This document shows, one piece after another, positions 32,736 through 44,889 of a stretch of 64,000 nt of DNA. The stretch covers positions 58,589,574-58,653,573 of the forward strand of contig NC_090739.1 of the NCBI RefSeq assembly GCF_036898095.1, given 5' to 3'. Source of the DNA: Palaemon carinicauda. Its lineage: Eukaryota; Arthropoda; Malacostraca; Decapoda; Palaemonidae. Within the stretch, counting starts at the first letter, position 1; every line of letters starts with the position of its first letter. The position numbers and the translations under genes are program-made. Below the pieces are notes generated by a model that had not been told where the DNA came from, did not search any database, and saw only the letters and a program-made list of their open reading frames with translations.

Positions 32736-35700
32736 TTGCAATGGAACTGTCAGGGTTTGAGGGTGAAATATGAAGAACTTAAGCTCCTAATTCATGAGCA
32801 TTCCCCCATAATTGTATGTCTACAGGAAAGTATGCTTGATTCTAACACTCCTAGTCCTCGAGAGTATGTTAGCTATAGAACACCATATAATCAACAAGCA
32901 GGGAGCCATGGCGGAAGTCTCATGTACATTCGTCGAGATGTTCCCCAAATACCCCTGTCTATACGTACAACCCTGCAGGCAGTTGTTGTACAAATTGATA
33001 TAGGGAGAAAATATACAATATGCTCTCTGTACTTACCTCCAAATGATAATATTTTATATGATGATTTAGCAGAGGTCATTCAACAACTCCCTCAACCTTT
33101 TCTCTTACTGGGAGATATGAATGGTAGACATCCTTTATGGGGTGATATTTTAGCAAACCCAAAGGGCAATATTATCTCATCAATTGTGGAGAATGAGGAT
33201 GTGGGACTCCTTAATACAGGAGAGCCCACACACTTCCATGTTCAGACAGGTATTTTGTCATGCATTGACCTTTCAATTGCAAGCTCTAACTGCCTTCTTG
33301 ATTTTGATTGGAGGACATTAGATGATTGGCATACTAGTGATCATGCACCAATCATTATAAACACCAACAAGGGTCCGCATTTGCAAAGATCGCCACGTTG
33401 GAATCTAGACAAGGCAGACTGGGTTAAATTTTCCGAGCTAAGTGAAATCGAAGGGAGAGCAGAACTGTTTGAAAGTGTTGATGATGCCATAGACCTACTG
33501 AATGGAACTCTTCATACAGCAGGAGTCAATTCAATTCCCAAAACAACAGGGTTATTCAAACGACGACCAGTCCCGTGGTGGTCTTCAGAACTAACTGCAC
33601 TCCACAGAGCCACAAGAAGATCTCTTAACACGATTGCGTAGACGCAGAACTGATGAGAATTTAACTATGTACAAGAAATGTAGAGCACAGTTCCGTCGTG
33701 CCATGAAAGAAGCAAGGCGCCAGTCATGGATGTCTTTTGTTTCCTCCATTAACAGTAGAACACCACCATCTTCTGTGTAGAGGAAAGTAAAAAAGATAGC
33801 TGGCAAATTCACCCCCAACCCACCACCAGTGTTGAAGGTGAATGGCCAGTATGTAACTGAAGCAAATGAAGTTAGCAATGCCCTGGCTAATCATTTTTCA
33901 AATGTATCCAGCAAGTGTGAAGGAGCCCCTGGTCACCAGTATAGGAGCACTGAAGAAAAGAAAATTTTAAATTTTGCAACAAGAAGGGAAGAGTCGTATA
34001 ATTCTCCTTTCACTGAAAGAGAATTTGATTCTGCACTTGCTCATTGCAACGATACAGCCCCTGGACCCGATGGAATTCCATATGCAATGATTAAACATGT
34101 ACATTTTAATACAAAGCTATTTATTTTAAGCATTATTAATAGAATATGGCATGATCATAGTTACCCAAGTGTTTGGGAACTAGCCATTATTTTAGCCTTT
34201 TTAAAACCCGGTAAAGACAAGTTTTTAGCAGCAAACTATCGTCCTATTGCATTGACATCTTGTTTATGTAAAATCATGGAGAAGATGGTCAATGCAAGGC
34301 TGATATGGTACCTTGAAAAGAAAGGTATTTTATCACCGATTCAATGTGGATTCCGAAAAATGCACTCAACGACTGATGTGTTGATACGACTTGAGTCTTC
34401 TATTTGTGAAGCCTTTGCTTCCAAACAGCACCATGTTACAGTATTTTTTGACCTTGAAAAGGCATATGATACCACATGGAGATATGGTATTCTTAAAACC
34501 ATTCATGAATTGGGATTGAGAGGAGAGCTGCCACTATTTATTCAGGCATTTCTTTCACGTAGAGTTTTTCAAGTGAGAGTGGGGGAAACTCTATCAGAGA
34601 GTAAGTGCCAGGAAGAAGGAGTTCCTCAGGGTAGTGTGCTGAGTGTAACCCTTTTTGCACTAGCAATTAATGGGATATCCTCAGCCATTCCCCAGGATGT
34701 TCTCTCAACATTATTTGTGGATGATCTCTCAATATCATTTGCTGTCACTAGAATGGCAATGGTTGAGAGAAAAATCCAACTCTCTATCGATAAAATTATC
34801 CAGTGGGCTGACATGAATGGATTTAAGTTCTCGACAAGTAAAACTACCATTGTCCATTTTTGTCGTATCCGGGGAGTACATCCAGACCCGGATATATACA
34901 TTAAAGGTCAACGGATACCATGTGTATCGGAAACCAAATTTTTAGGTTTGATATTTGACTGTAGACTTACATGGGTTTCTCACCTAAAAGAGCTAAAAGC
35001 TAAATGTGTTGAAGCTCTGAATATCTTAAAAGTATTGTCCCATACATCATGGGGGGCAGACCGCAATACTATTTTAAAATTATACAAGGCCTTGATTTTT
35101 TCCAAAATTAGTTATGGTTGTGAGGTATATTCTTCAGTCACCCCAAGCCGGTTAAAAGTATTAGATTCGATACATCATGCAGGTATTAGATTGTCTACTG
35201 GAGCTTTTAAAACCTTGCCTATCCCAAGTCTCCTTGTTGATGCTGGAGAGTTACCTCTAGACCTTTACCGAATGTCTTCCATTCTTCGGTATTGGTTTAG
35301 ATTGCAAAGACTCCCTAACTCTCTAGCCTTTCAGACTGCAAGCCTTGTAAGACACGCATCATACTTTGAGTTGCACCCAAAATCTCCTCAACCTTATGGC
35401 TTTCGGGTGAAACGATTATTAAATAGTCTGGATATAATTAGAAATAAGGTACTTCCATTCAAGGTATCATCAACGCCTCCATGGAAGTTACCAGAGATAT
35501 CTTTTTGTAAATATTTTATTGGAGATAAGAAGAATATGTCAGACATAGAAGCCAGGTCTCTTTTTAATGAACATGTTAAAGAACATAGAGGATCAACTTT
35601 TATCTATACTGATGGCTCCAAATCTGATGCTGGCGTTGGATTTGGAGTACATAGTAATGGTTTTAATTGTAGAGGTGCACTTCCTCTGACCGCTTCCATA

Positions 35701-36426
35701 TTTACTGCCGAACTGTATGGCATATTAACCGCTATTGAGAAAATAGCGTTGGAGAAGGAGGGTAATTTTACAATTTTTAGTGATGCAAGGAGTGTCCTTC
35801 AAGCTATGGAAGTTTTTAATTCTAATAACCCTCTAGTTTTAAAGATTTTAGAATGGCTTTTCCTTATTGGACGGAGAGGTATAACAGTTCGATTTTGTTG
35901 GGTTCCAGCACATGTAGGTGTGTCCGGGAATGAGGATGCAGATTCACTGGCTAAGGAGGCTGCATCCGAGTTGCTGCCAAGAAGGTATCCCATTCCCTGT
36001 AATGATTTCTTACCTGACATCAAGAAATTGGTTTGCAATAAATGGCAACAGCAATGGGATAGTCAAGATGGCAATAAAATGAGGGAAGTAACAAATGACA
36101 TATCTCCTTGGAGGTATAATATGATGCCCCGAAAATGGGAGACGTCTCTTTGTCGTCTCCGTATTGGTCACACTCGGTTGACACATGAGTTTCTGCTGAA
36201 GGGCCAACACCAGCCGTATTGTGACAACTGTTTAGTACCTCTAACAGTAAGGCATTTGTTGACCGAATGCCCCAATTATAACATCTTGCGGAATAGATAT
36301 TTGTTTGAGGCTCGAGGTGAGGGTGGCAGGTTCATCCTTGCCAAGATTCTTGGAAATGATGTGTCCTACCATGCAAGTGGCATTTTTAGATTTCTTTCAG
36401 AAGCAGGTCTTCTGAAAAATATTTAA
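32736..36426 (+). pseudogene. LINE ORF2 (endonuclease-RT-RNase H), broken
   Basis: An APE-type endonuclease opens the frame (QWNCQGLR, LLLGDMNGRHPLWG, SDHAPIII). A frameshift near 33630 and a TAG at 33778-33780 (probably from Trp) precede the RT, which is open from 33781 on. RT motifs include PGPDGIPYAMIK, FDLEKAYDTTW and LFVDDLSISF. RNase H near the C-terminus has YTDGSKSDAGVG, AELYGIL, FSDARSVLQAM and AHVGVSGNEDADSLA. A terminal CCHC (CDNCLVPLTVRHLLTEC) follows. The enzyme would nick DNA and copy the RNA in place. This copy has two lesions only. Confidence 0.9.
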
Positions 36427-36578
36427 CTTTTATGACATTCAATTTTTATGATTTTAATTGAATACTCTTTAATTTTTTATTTTATTTCATTTTTTACTTT
36501 TGTATACATAAATTAAATGTTACCGGCGTCAATGACCTTAGATGTCAGGATGCCTGAAAACTTTAAATCATTCATTCA

Positions 36579-36591
36579 TTCTCTTTCCGGG
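36579..36591. repeat. LINE target-site duplication, right copy
   Basis: Exact copy of 30064-30076. Confidence 0.9.
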
Positions 36592-37418
36592 AGACAATGA
36601 ATGTTGGCGGAACGCCCCAGCTACCTTCTCAGTAGGTAAGTTGAGCCCGGACTGTGCCTCGACGCAGTTCAGGGAACGGTTTCCCAAACTCCCAGTCTCT
36701 CATTAAATTGGAATATGAGTCGAGGTGTAGATTCAGCAGATCCCTTAATTCAGTTGCCCTTTCTGAATTGACCGTCGCCACTTACAACGAGGAGGACCTC
36801 CTTAAGGTCCTCACTAAATCGATTTTGCAAAACTTTATGGCTGACGCCTATGATTTTGCAAACGCCAGGACCCGTTGTCGACGACACGTCCTATCCGAAG
36901 CCACGATTAGGCACGAACCTAATAGGCTCATCAAAGCTCCAGTCTGGGGCCCGGATCTTTTCCCAGAGGATTGATTTAAATCGGTCCTTAGCGAGGCAGC
37001 TAGAGCCAACCAAAACCTCAAGGTTAGGTGGGGCCTGGTTTCAAAGAGGAAATATGAGCCTACTAGTACCCCAATTCGAGGTAGGAAGAGATTGAGGCCC
37101 TTCCAATCTTCCCAATTCAGACAACCTCTGCAAGTGGTTCAACCGGTCTCAGTCCAACCTGCTCCTCAAGGTCCCCAGCCTTCTACCTCAAAGGGCCAAC
37201 AACAAGAGCAATACATTCTGGTCCCTCAGTCTCAGATCGCCTCGACTTCCTTCTCCCCCGCCTTTAACCCCAGGTATGAGTCTCAGGGCTCTTTCCGTGG
37301 CTACCAGCATCACAAGGGTTCCAGGGGTGCCTTTCGTGGCCGAGGTGGCGGAAGGGGTTACCACCGAGGCAAGTCTTCCCGCAGAAGCAGAGGAGGCAAA
37401 TCATCCTCCAACCATTGA
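36592..37418 (+). pseudogene. DIRS-D gag, C-terminal part
   Basis: Resumes with codons for FSVGKLSPDCASTQF, homologous to FTVGKLEPDVAGRQF in DIRS-A. Shifts near 36700 and 36975 separate it from SEATIRHEPNRLI and the Gln/Pro-rich and Arg/Gly-rich tail (RGRGGGRGYHRG), which ends at 37418. It overlaps the start of pol in the +1 frame, as in DIRS-A. Confidence 0.75.
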
Positions 37419-39251
37419 GAAACTGCAGGTAGGAGGGAGATTGTACAAATTTCGGGACCAATGGAAGTTCAGTGATTGGGCTTCCAGCATCATCTCAAAA
37501 GGCCTAGGGTGGAGCTGGATACAGGGACCTCCTCCACCGAACAGCTTTTACCAACTACCAATGGAAGAACTACGTTCCTTCACAAAATATCTGCTACTAA
37601 AGAATGCAATCCAAAGCATACGTCGCTTAAGATTTCAAGGGCGCTTGTTCAGCATGCCAAAGAAAGGCTCAGACAAACGGAGAGTAATCCTGGACCTGTC
37701 TCATTTAAATTCCTTCATTCGTTGCGACAAATTCCATATGCTTACCGTCTTGCAGGTGCGGACCTTACTTCCCCGTGGGGCCGTCACCACCTCCATCGAT
37801 CTTACAGATGCCTAATATCACGTTCCAATAGCAAGGCATTTTCGTCCGTTTCTGGGCTTCAAGCTAGGCAAACAAGCCTATGCCTTCAAAGTGATGCCAT
37901 TCGGGCTCAACATAGCACCCAGAATCTTCACCAAACTAGCAGAGACAGTAGTTCAAGAGCTTCGAACTCGGGGGATACAGGTAGTGGCCTATCTAGACGA
38001 TTGGCTAATCTGGTCAGACAGTGCCCAAAATTGCCGCATAGCAACGAACAAAGTCCTCACCTTCCTTCGACAGCTGGGATTCCAAGTCAACCTTGAGAAA
38101 TCCCGCCTGGTCCCGGAGACCAAGTTTCAATGGCTGGGACTACAATGGGACCTGTGCTCCCATACGCTGTGCCTCCCAAAGCCAAAAGGAAGGAGATAGC
38201 GAGGAATACAAAACAATTTCTCAGGGAAAAGTTGACCTCCAGAAGGAACCAGGAGAGGATCCTAGGTTCCTTACAGTTCGCCTCCGTGACAGACATCGTC
38301 CTAAGGTCCAAACTCAAGGACATAAACAGAGTGTGGCGCTCCAGAGCAACCGTAAAACGCCGAGACAGATGTGCTCGACTTCCCCCAATCCTGAGAAAAA
38401 GTCTGCAGCCTTGGACGAAGATCAAGAATCTTTCCAAGTCGGTTCCATTACAACATCCGGTCCCGGGACTCGTCGTTCACACAGACGCCTCCTTAACAGG
38501 GTGGGGAGGTTACTCTCAACACAGGAAAGTCCAAGGGTTATGGTCACCGGTCTTCCAACAAATGCACATCAACGTCCTAGAGGCCATGGCAGTCTTCCTC
38601 ACTTTAAAACGTCTCAATCCAGCCAGGAATCTCCATATCAGACTGGTTCTCGACAGTGCAGTCATAGTACACTGCATCAACAGAGGAGGCTCCAGATCAG
38701 CCCAAATAAACCACATCATGTTGAAGATTTTCTCCATGGCGGCATTGCACAATTGGCACCTGTCAGCAGTCCATCTAGCAGGAGTCCGGAATGTGGTAGC
38801 GGACGCACTTTCCCGGACGACTCCGCTAGAGTCGGAATGGTCACTAGACAATCGATCTTTCCAGTGGATACTATCTCAAGTCCCGGGTCTCCAGGTGGAT
38901 CTGTTTGCGACGGAATCCAATCGCAAACTAGATTGTTACGTAGCCCCCAACCTGGACCCTCAGGCTTATGCCACGGCCTCTATGATTCTAGATTGGAATA
39001 CCTGGAAGACAATTTATCTGTTTCCTCCGGTGAATCTCCTGCTGAAAGTTCTGCACAAACTCAGATCCGTCAAAGGTCAAGTGGCTCTCGTAGCCCCCAA
39101 CTGGCCCTAGAGCAATTGGTTCCCCTTGTTGCTAGAACTAGGTCTCCACCCCCGGCGGATTCCCAATCCAGTGCTAACACAGACAGTACAAACTCACAAT
39201 TTGTTCGCTTTCTCAAGGATTCTGAATGCCCTAACTTTATGGACTTCATGA
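37276..39251 (+). pseudogene. DIRS-D pol, reverse transcriptase-RNase H (broken)
   Basis: RT motifs are GRLFSMPKKGSDKRRVILDL, SIDLTDA and the catalytic AYLDDWLIW. RNase H has HTDASLTGWGGYS, LVLDSAVIVHC and VVADALSR. Lesions are TAA at 37813-37815 in place of the Tyr of the DAYW motif, a 1-nt loss near 38183, and TAG at 39108-39110. The last frame ends at TGA 39249-39251, overlapping the recombinase frame. Confidence 0.87.
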
Positions 39252-40225
39252 AGTTCGCAGCCCAACGATGTGCAAACATCGATCCTTTGAATACTATTTT
39301 CCTGGAATCTGACAAAAGGGAATCTACTCTCCGTCAATATGACTCAGCTGTCAAGAAATTAGCTAAGTTCTTGAAAGATTCCCAAGTTGAGAAAATGACG
39401 ATGAACCTAACTGTGACATTCTTCAGAACTCTCTTCGAATCAGGCCTGGCAGCCAATACAATTACTACAATCAAGTCAGCCCTAAAAAAGATCTTCCATA
39501 TTGGTTTTGACATTGATCTAACGGATTCATATTTCTCATCCATTCCGAGAGCTTGTGCCAGACTAAAACCTTCAACTTGCCCTAGCGCGGGTTCCTGGTC
39601 TTTGAACGATGTTCTTAAGCTAGCCTCTGACACCCCAAATGAATCCTGTAACTATACGGCATTATTAAGGAAGTCACTTTTTCTTTTGAGCCTCGCCTCT
39701 GGCTCCAGAATCTCAGAATTGTCAGCCTTATCTAGAGACTCAGGTCATATAGAGTTTCTCTCTTCGGGTGAGGTCCTTCTCTCCCCTAACAAAGTTTTCC
39801 TGGCTAAAAATGAGGACCCTCAAAATAGGTGGTCTCCCTGGAAGATTGTTCCACTTCCTCGGGATCCATCCCTGTGTCCAGTTACCACCCTGAAATCCTA
39901 CTTAAGTAGAACTTCCACCACAACCACAGGGCCCTTATTTATTAGAGAACACGGAGGAACTATTACCCTTAAGGGAATCAGACAACAAATTCTTTATTTT
40001 ATTAAACAAGCTAATCCTGAATCATTCCCACATGTCCATGATATTCGAGATGTGGCTACCTCAATTAATTTTTTCCACCATATGAAATTTGATGAGCTCT
40101 CAAAATATATGGGTTGGAAGTCCCTTAAAGTTTTCAAGCGCCACTACCTAAAACCTTTAGAAGCTCTTAGATTTGCCACAGTAGCTGCAGGGAATGTAGT
40201 TCCTCCTGAAGGTTCTGAGTCCTAA
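39140..40225 (+). CDS. DIRS-D tyrosine recombinase
   Basis: Open and apparently intact. The core-binding region contains STLRQYDSAVKKLAKFL. The catalytic domain has Arg in SGSRISELSAL, His-x-x-Arg in HVHDIRDVATS, and the Tyr nucleophile in FKRHYLKP. The frame is -1 relative to pol, as in A and C. The start is undetermined because no clear ATG lies in the overlap. It would integrate the circular cDNA without a target duplication. It is the best-preserved gene of DIRS-D. Confidence 0.85.
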   Translation, partial: RSPPPADSQSSANTDSTNSQFVRFLKDSECPNFMDFMKFAAQRCANIDPLNTIFLESDKRESTLRQYDSAVKKLAKFLKDSQVEKMTMNLTVTFFRTLFESGLAANTITTIKSALKKIFHIGFDIDLTDSYFSSIPRACARLKPSTCPSAGSWSLNDVLKLASDTPNESCNYTALLRKSLFLLSLASGSRISELSALSRDSGHIEFLSSGEVLLSPNKVFLAKNEDPQNRWSPWKIVPLPRDPSLCPVTTLKSYLSRTSTTTTGPLFIREHGGTITLKGIRQQILYFIKQANPESFPHVHDIRDVATSINFFHHMKFDELSKYMGWKSLKVFKRHYLKPLEALRFATVAAGNVVPPEGSES

Positions 40226-40742
40226 TCACCACGTCTTGCCCTATCCTCTTTCCCTCCTGCCTGGCTTATCTATTGTTCCTACCTGTTTTGTTTACCATAC
40301 ACCCTTATGGTGTATTATTTTATCATTCATTGATCAATTTCACGAATTGTTTTTGATTTCACTTGTTCTTGAAATCCCCGAGCTGATTTTATTTTTGTTA
40401 TGTTAAATCTTTGTTATGGATTTACTTTTGCTTGGTTCTCTCTATCATCCCCTGATGGGATTTTTGTACCATGCTCATATTCATATCTATGATTGAGATT
40501 TTACCTTTGCATTTTTGATTACCAAGCTTGATTACCACTATTCATATCTGTTGAATTTTACCTACGGGTTTCATCATTGTTTGTTTACCATGTCTATTTA
40601 TCATTGTCATATACATGTTGATCTATTTTTACGGGTTTCCACATCCCTCTTTTTTTATATTAAAACTCATCAGCTATGTTATTTTTGTGTTATTCTCTCC
40701 TCAGGTAGTTAGCCATATTGGGTCCCCATTCTCTGGTACGAT
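40226..40742 (+). other. DIRS-D 3' noncoding region
   Basis: AT-rich, no gene recognised. Confidence 0.6.
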
Positions 40743-40833
40743 TTCACTGGGCGGCACGGGTCGGAGCCCAGAAAAGGGATTTTGACGTAGGAAAAATCTA
40801 TTTCTGGGTGAGAGACCCGTGCCGCCCAGTGAA
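40743..40833 (+). repeat. DIRS-D internal complementary region
   Basis: Complement of the left end (TTTCACTGGGCGGCACGGG...GAGCCCAG) joined at AAAA to the complement of the right end (GGGATTTTGACGTAGG...AAAAATCTATTTC...TGGGTGAGAGACCC). Confidence 0.88.
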
Positions 40834-40878
40834 CCCACCCGTCCCTCCCTAATTGGGCCCCAATCTGGGGTGCTATAA

Positions 40879-41177
40879 GGAGTGACGTTACTGGCGTGGG
40901 ATCGCTAGTAGTAGTAGGATGTTGAACGGCACCTCGCTGTTTGGGGATATTGACAGGAGATATCTAAATGGTACGAGGCCTCTGGTTGTGATTAATTCAC
41001 GCCCCAGTATTATACCGACACCTTATTAAGGTGAGCGAGCTGGGTTCAACCTAGCATTTCTATACAAAATTTTTCTCTGGTAAATTCATAGCAGTTTTTA
41101 CCTTAGAAATGATGTAAAAGGAGCATTTCACTGGGTCTCTCACCCAGAAATAGATTTTTCCTACGTCAAAATCCCTT
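40879..41177 (+). repeat. DIRS-D right inverted repeat and outer extension
   Basis: Inverted partner of 26412-26692, then the extension CACCCAGAAATAGATTTTTC...AAAATCCC running into a T run. Confidence 0.88.
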
Positions 41178-43120
41178 TTTTAAACATATACAAGATTCAG
41201 TGTTGCACATATCTTTCGCCTTCTAGGGACCATACAGGGACTGTGCCTGGTCCATCCATGTCACATCCCCTAACCCAACGTTGGGGCCCTTGTATGCCTC
41301 CTTATCTCCCCTGTTACCTTCGGGTAACCTCCCTCTGGGTAGCCTTGCTATATCTTAGCCCCTTACCCGGAATAATTTTCAGGTAGGTTAAGCTAGATCG
41401 TTCTTCCCTCTTCCCTACCATAGTATATGGGGGGACCTCGGACAGAACCCCAGAGTACCTATCGTTCATCCCAGTCCACCCTTAGGGAACGCATTTCCCT
41501 TTAGGTACCACTGAGACTGAAGGTGGAAGGGCCCTACCCTTCCCCCTAGACTGCTCTTGGTTGGGACACGTCCCTTCCTCCTGTGGCCTAGCGATATGTC
41601 TTCCCAGCCCTCCCTAATTTAGGAGAAGCTCTCCTGGTTTAGGTTAGCCTTTGGGGGATTCTGTTTTATTATAGTTTAGGACAGTAGACCAGTGCTGTTC
41701 CTACTCAGAGCTAGCCTGCCCTAGGGTTGGAGAGCGTTTCTCTCCTACCTGGGTAGTATAGCATCTAACAGATTCCCCCACTCCTTGGGAGCTTTAGGGT
41801 TGCGACCCCATCTGCTCCCTCAGACCCCTACCCCCACTCTATCCCTTTGTGTCAGCTTGCCTTCACACCTCTGTCCGCTGTCCTACAATTCCTCCCTTGG
41901 GGAGAGTTGTAGGTTAAGTTGTGCTCTCATGCTTGGCTGGCCGCTCTGCTACACTTCCCCTCATAGTCGAACTATAGGGTAGTGTTGGTAGCCGGCTTGC
42001 CGGCGGAAGAATACCCTCTCCCCCCTTTTTGAGTGTCCTCTGATCCTCCCTTGGATTACCATAGGCATCCAGCCGTCTGCCGGCTCCCTGCTGCCGGGTG
42101 ATAAGCATATCCCTCCTATCATGAGAGCACTCCTTCCGGAGGGAAGCCGGTCGGGTATCAGACAATACTCTTCCCCACTCCCTCCTTATCTTTCTCTCTT
42201 CTATCATGGTGCCGGTCCACTGCCGCCTCCGCCTGCCTGCATGCCACTGGCACCCCAGGTGACCTTCCTACTTCATAGGATGTTCCTATCTGAGGATTAC
42301 CTAAGGCGACAACCTGCAAGGAGCCGCCGCCCCTTGCCGCCACTACCGCCAACATCTCAGACAACCTTCCATCTTATGTACCCAGCTAGGTTCACCAACG
42401 CCGACAGCCTGCCGGCTGCCGGAGGCCACCGCCCTGCCGTCGACCTGCCGCCGTGCCGGCGGTCGCCCTTATAGGTGTCTCCTACCTCTCTGCTGCTCAG
42501 TGTGTAGCCTCAGATGGATTCACCCCGCCGGACCGGCCTCCGGCTTCCCGCCAGCTTGCCGGCGACGGTCCTGCGGCTTCCATGGACAAGCACCCCTCCC
42601 CCCGGCTGCCGGCCCCGTGCCGGCAGTCGACCTATACAGCCGTATAGCCAGACTGATCTTCTTTGGTATTTCATACCTTAAAGACAGTGGCTGGGGTGTA
42701 CGGTTGTACAGTACAATGTTTCCAGCATACTCTGTGCTTCTCAGTGCAGTCTCTTGCCAGGACCTACCCAAATATAAGGGGGTTATACCCTATTTTCCCC
42801 CTCTTTTCTCTAGGTTCTGAACGATTTCAGACCCTCTCCACTCTGTAGACAATTCCCTTATAAGGAAGCCTAAGTTTGGCTCCCCCATAGGGATACCATT
42901 CCCTCCTCTAGAACCTCAGGTCCTAAGGAATTGTCACCAGAAAAGGTCACGGTAACTGGCTGGACGGGACTCACAAGTATGTGTCTTCCTACTTCCCTTC
43001 TAGCTCACCTATCCTGAGCTCACATAAAACACAATGCTACAGATTAGTGAATCTTAATTTTAAGAGTAATGTAGGCCATAACTCTGTTTTCCATGTACTC
43101 ATGTTCTCTTTCTTTTACAG
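41178..43120 (+). other. DIRS-C 5' noncoding region, right of DIRS-D
   Basis: Homologous to about 950-2826 of DIRS-A, with TGCCGG-rich DNA around 41980-42640. Ends in TCTTTCTTTTACAG, a likely 3' splice site, before gag. Confidence 0.65.
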
Positions 43121-44889
43121 GAGGAGAACCTGAAGTGTGAGAGCTCCTTCTGCGAAGTTTGCCGCCCGGACTTCTACGGGCATAAGGCGTGCCGGACCCA
43201 CGCCTCCTGTACAGCGAAAAAGGGCAACCTTAAATATTGGGATCCACAGTCCTGCTCAACCTGCAAAGGCCTTCTTGATGAGGCGTTCGACAACCCTCCA
43301 TCCGTGGAGGCCAGGGACAATGCTCAAGAGAAACTGCGCAGAAGAACGCCACCGGGCCGTATCTCCCCAATGAGAAGATGAGGGCCATGCTTTTCCCAAA
43401 AGTGTCAGCAGATTCTGTGGTTCCCCAGGATCAGATCCCCTTGGTTCAACTGACTGTCGAGCCCGACATCAAGACCACGCTTAGCAAGTGTAGTCTGGAC
43501 GAGGTGGAGAAGATGTCGGACATGTCCGACAACACCGAGAGGACCCTCATGGGTGAGGATCCAGAGGAAGAACAGGATCAGGTGGAGTACCCTGATTCGG
43601 AGGGCGAGGTCGCCCCACCACCTCCGGCAGCCCCTGTAGTGGTCGAGGAGCCAGTCCCCTCCACCTCCGCCGCCTCGCAGCCCCTGCTACCCGCCACCGA
43701 AGATGCCATCCGGGTATTGGTGGCACTGATGGACGAGAAGCTCAATAAGCATTCAGCGGAGCTCACAAGTCGTTTGATGGGATGGAAGCAACCGAAGAAG
43801 ATCTCGGTTAAGGACCTTCCCTCCTGCTCGGAGTCTAACCCCTGGATGCACGCCGAGCATATGCCAATTACGACGGGAAAAATCTTTATCAACGACATGT
43901 TAGGGTCCATCCTTTTGGAAGAAGTGGAATTCTTCCCTAATTTTGAGGCTTACCCGGACTGTTACGTCCGACTCAGGTCCGAACCGGCCTCCAAGGAGGA
44001 GACTGAACCCAAAGAGGTGATCGTATTTGATCACTCAAAAGCCCAAGCCATGCTGTCAGAGTGCCTTAAGAGTCGCGGTTTTACCAACTCTAAAATGCCG
44101 GCATTGAGTAAGAAGCACCCGTCCTTTCTTGCTCCCTCTTCTGCGACCTTTCCCTTCGTAGAAAAGGCCTTCCATGCGGTCATGAAGGCGGTGGAGGAAG
44201 GAAAGCCCTGCCCTACCCTGGAGGAGTGTAGGCCTCTATCCCTAGCCCTTCCTCCCGACGACAGATTCTGGAAAGACATCCAGTTTACTTTCACGGTCGG
44301 GAAACTGGACTCTGACGTGGCTGGACGTCAGTTCAACGTAGATCTTCCGAAGCTGAACGACCACCTTCTCCGTCGGGAGCAGGAGACCAAGGAGAGACTA
44401 GCTGCCTCCCTGTCTCATCAAATTCAGCTTGAGGTCATGGCTGGAGACGTTAGAGTCCCGGATCTGTATATGGTTCTCGTGAAGACCCACCTAGTGACTG
44501 TGATGAAGGACTTGTACAGCTTCATCAGGGCCCGGAGAGCCTGCAGAGAATTCGTGTTTGCCAACGCGGCAGTAAAACACGAATCCCGGAAGCTAATCTC
44601 CTCCAACATCTGGGGCAAGCATCTCTTCCCATCTGCTCTGGTGAAAGAGATCGTGGACAAAGCCGCTTCTGAGAACTGGAACCTTCTCAATAAGTGGGGC
44701 ATGTCTCGCAAGAGGAAATCTTCTCAGGAAGAAGGCCTTCAGCCTAAGAGGAAATCCTCCAAACGTAGACCCCAGCAGCGTCAACAAAAACGCCAGTTTC
44801 CGGCTCCCGCTACTCCCCAAGTGGTCGCAATCACCGGTCTTCACCCCTGCCTACGAACGACAGTCCACTACCATTCGTCCCAGAGGTAG
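43121..44889 (+). pseudogene. DIRS-C gag, frameshifted
   Basis: Starts after the acceptor with the same Cys/His-rich module as DIRS-A. About 19 nt are missing near 43335, shifting the frame. The long remaining frame (43378-44889) contains AEHMPITTGKIF, EEVEFFPNFEAYPDC and TVGKLDSDVAGRQF. A second deletion near 44825 removes the Gln/Pro-rich stretch and shifts the Arg/Gly tail out of frame. No ATG precedes the Cys-rich region in frame, as in DIRS-A. Confidence 0.85.

Larger units (their letters stand above)
30077..36578 (+). mobile_element. RNase H-bearing LINE (I-group-like), nested in DIRS-D gag
   Basis: A 6.5 kb non-LTR element with ORF1 (RRM-like region plus CCHC knuckles) and ORF2 (endonuclease, RT, RNase H, CCHC). 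The 3' tail is a CATT repeat rather than poly(A). A 13-bp exact duplication flanks it, and removing one copy restores DIRS-D gag. RNase H and the three-knuckle ORF1 point to the I group; the exact clade cannot be decided by eye. Confidence 0.9.

Noticed and set aside
42121..42820. Pro-rich frames in the DIRS-C 5' region
   Set aside because: Overlapping frames on both strands in low-complexity CCGG-rich DNA, not conserved as protein in DIRS-A.
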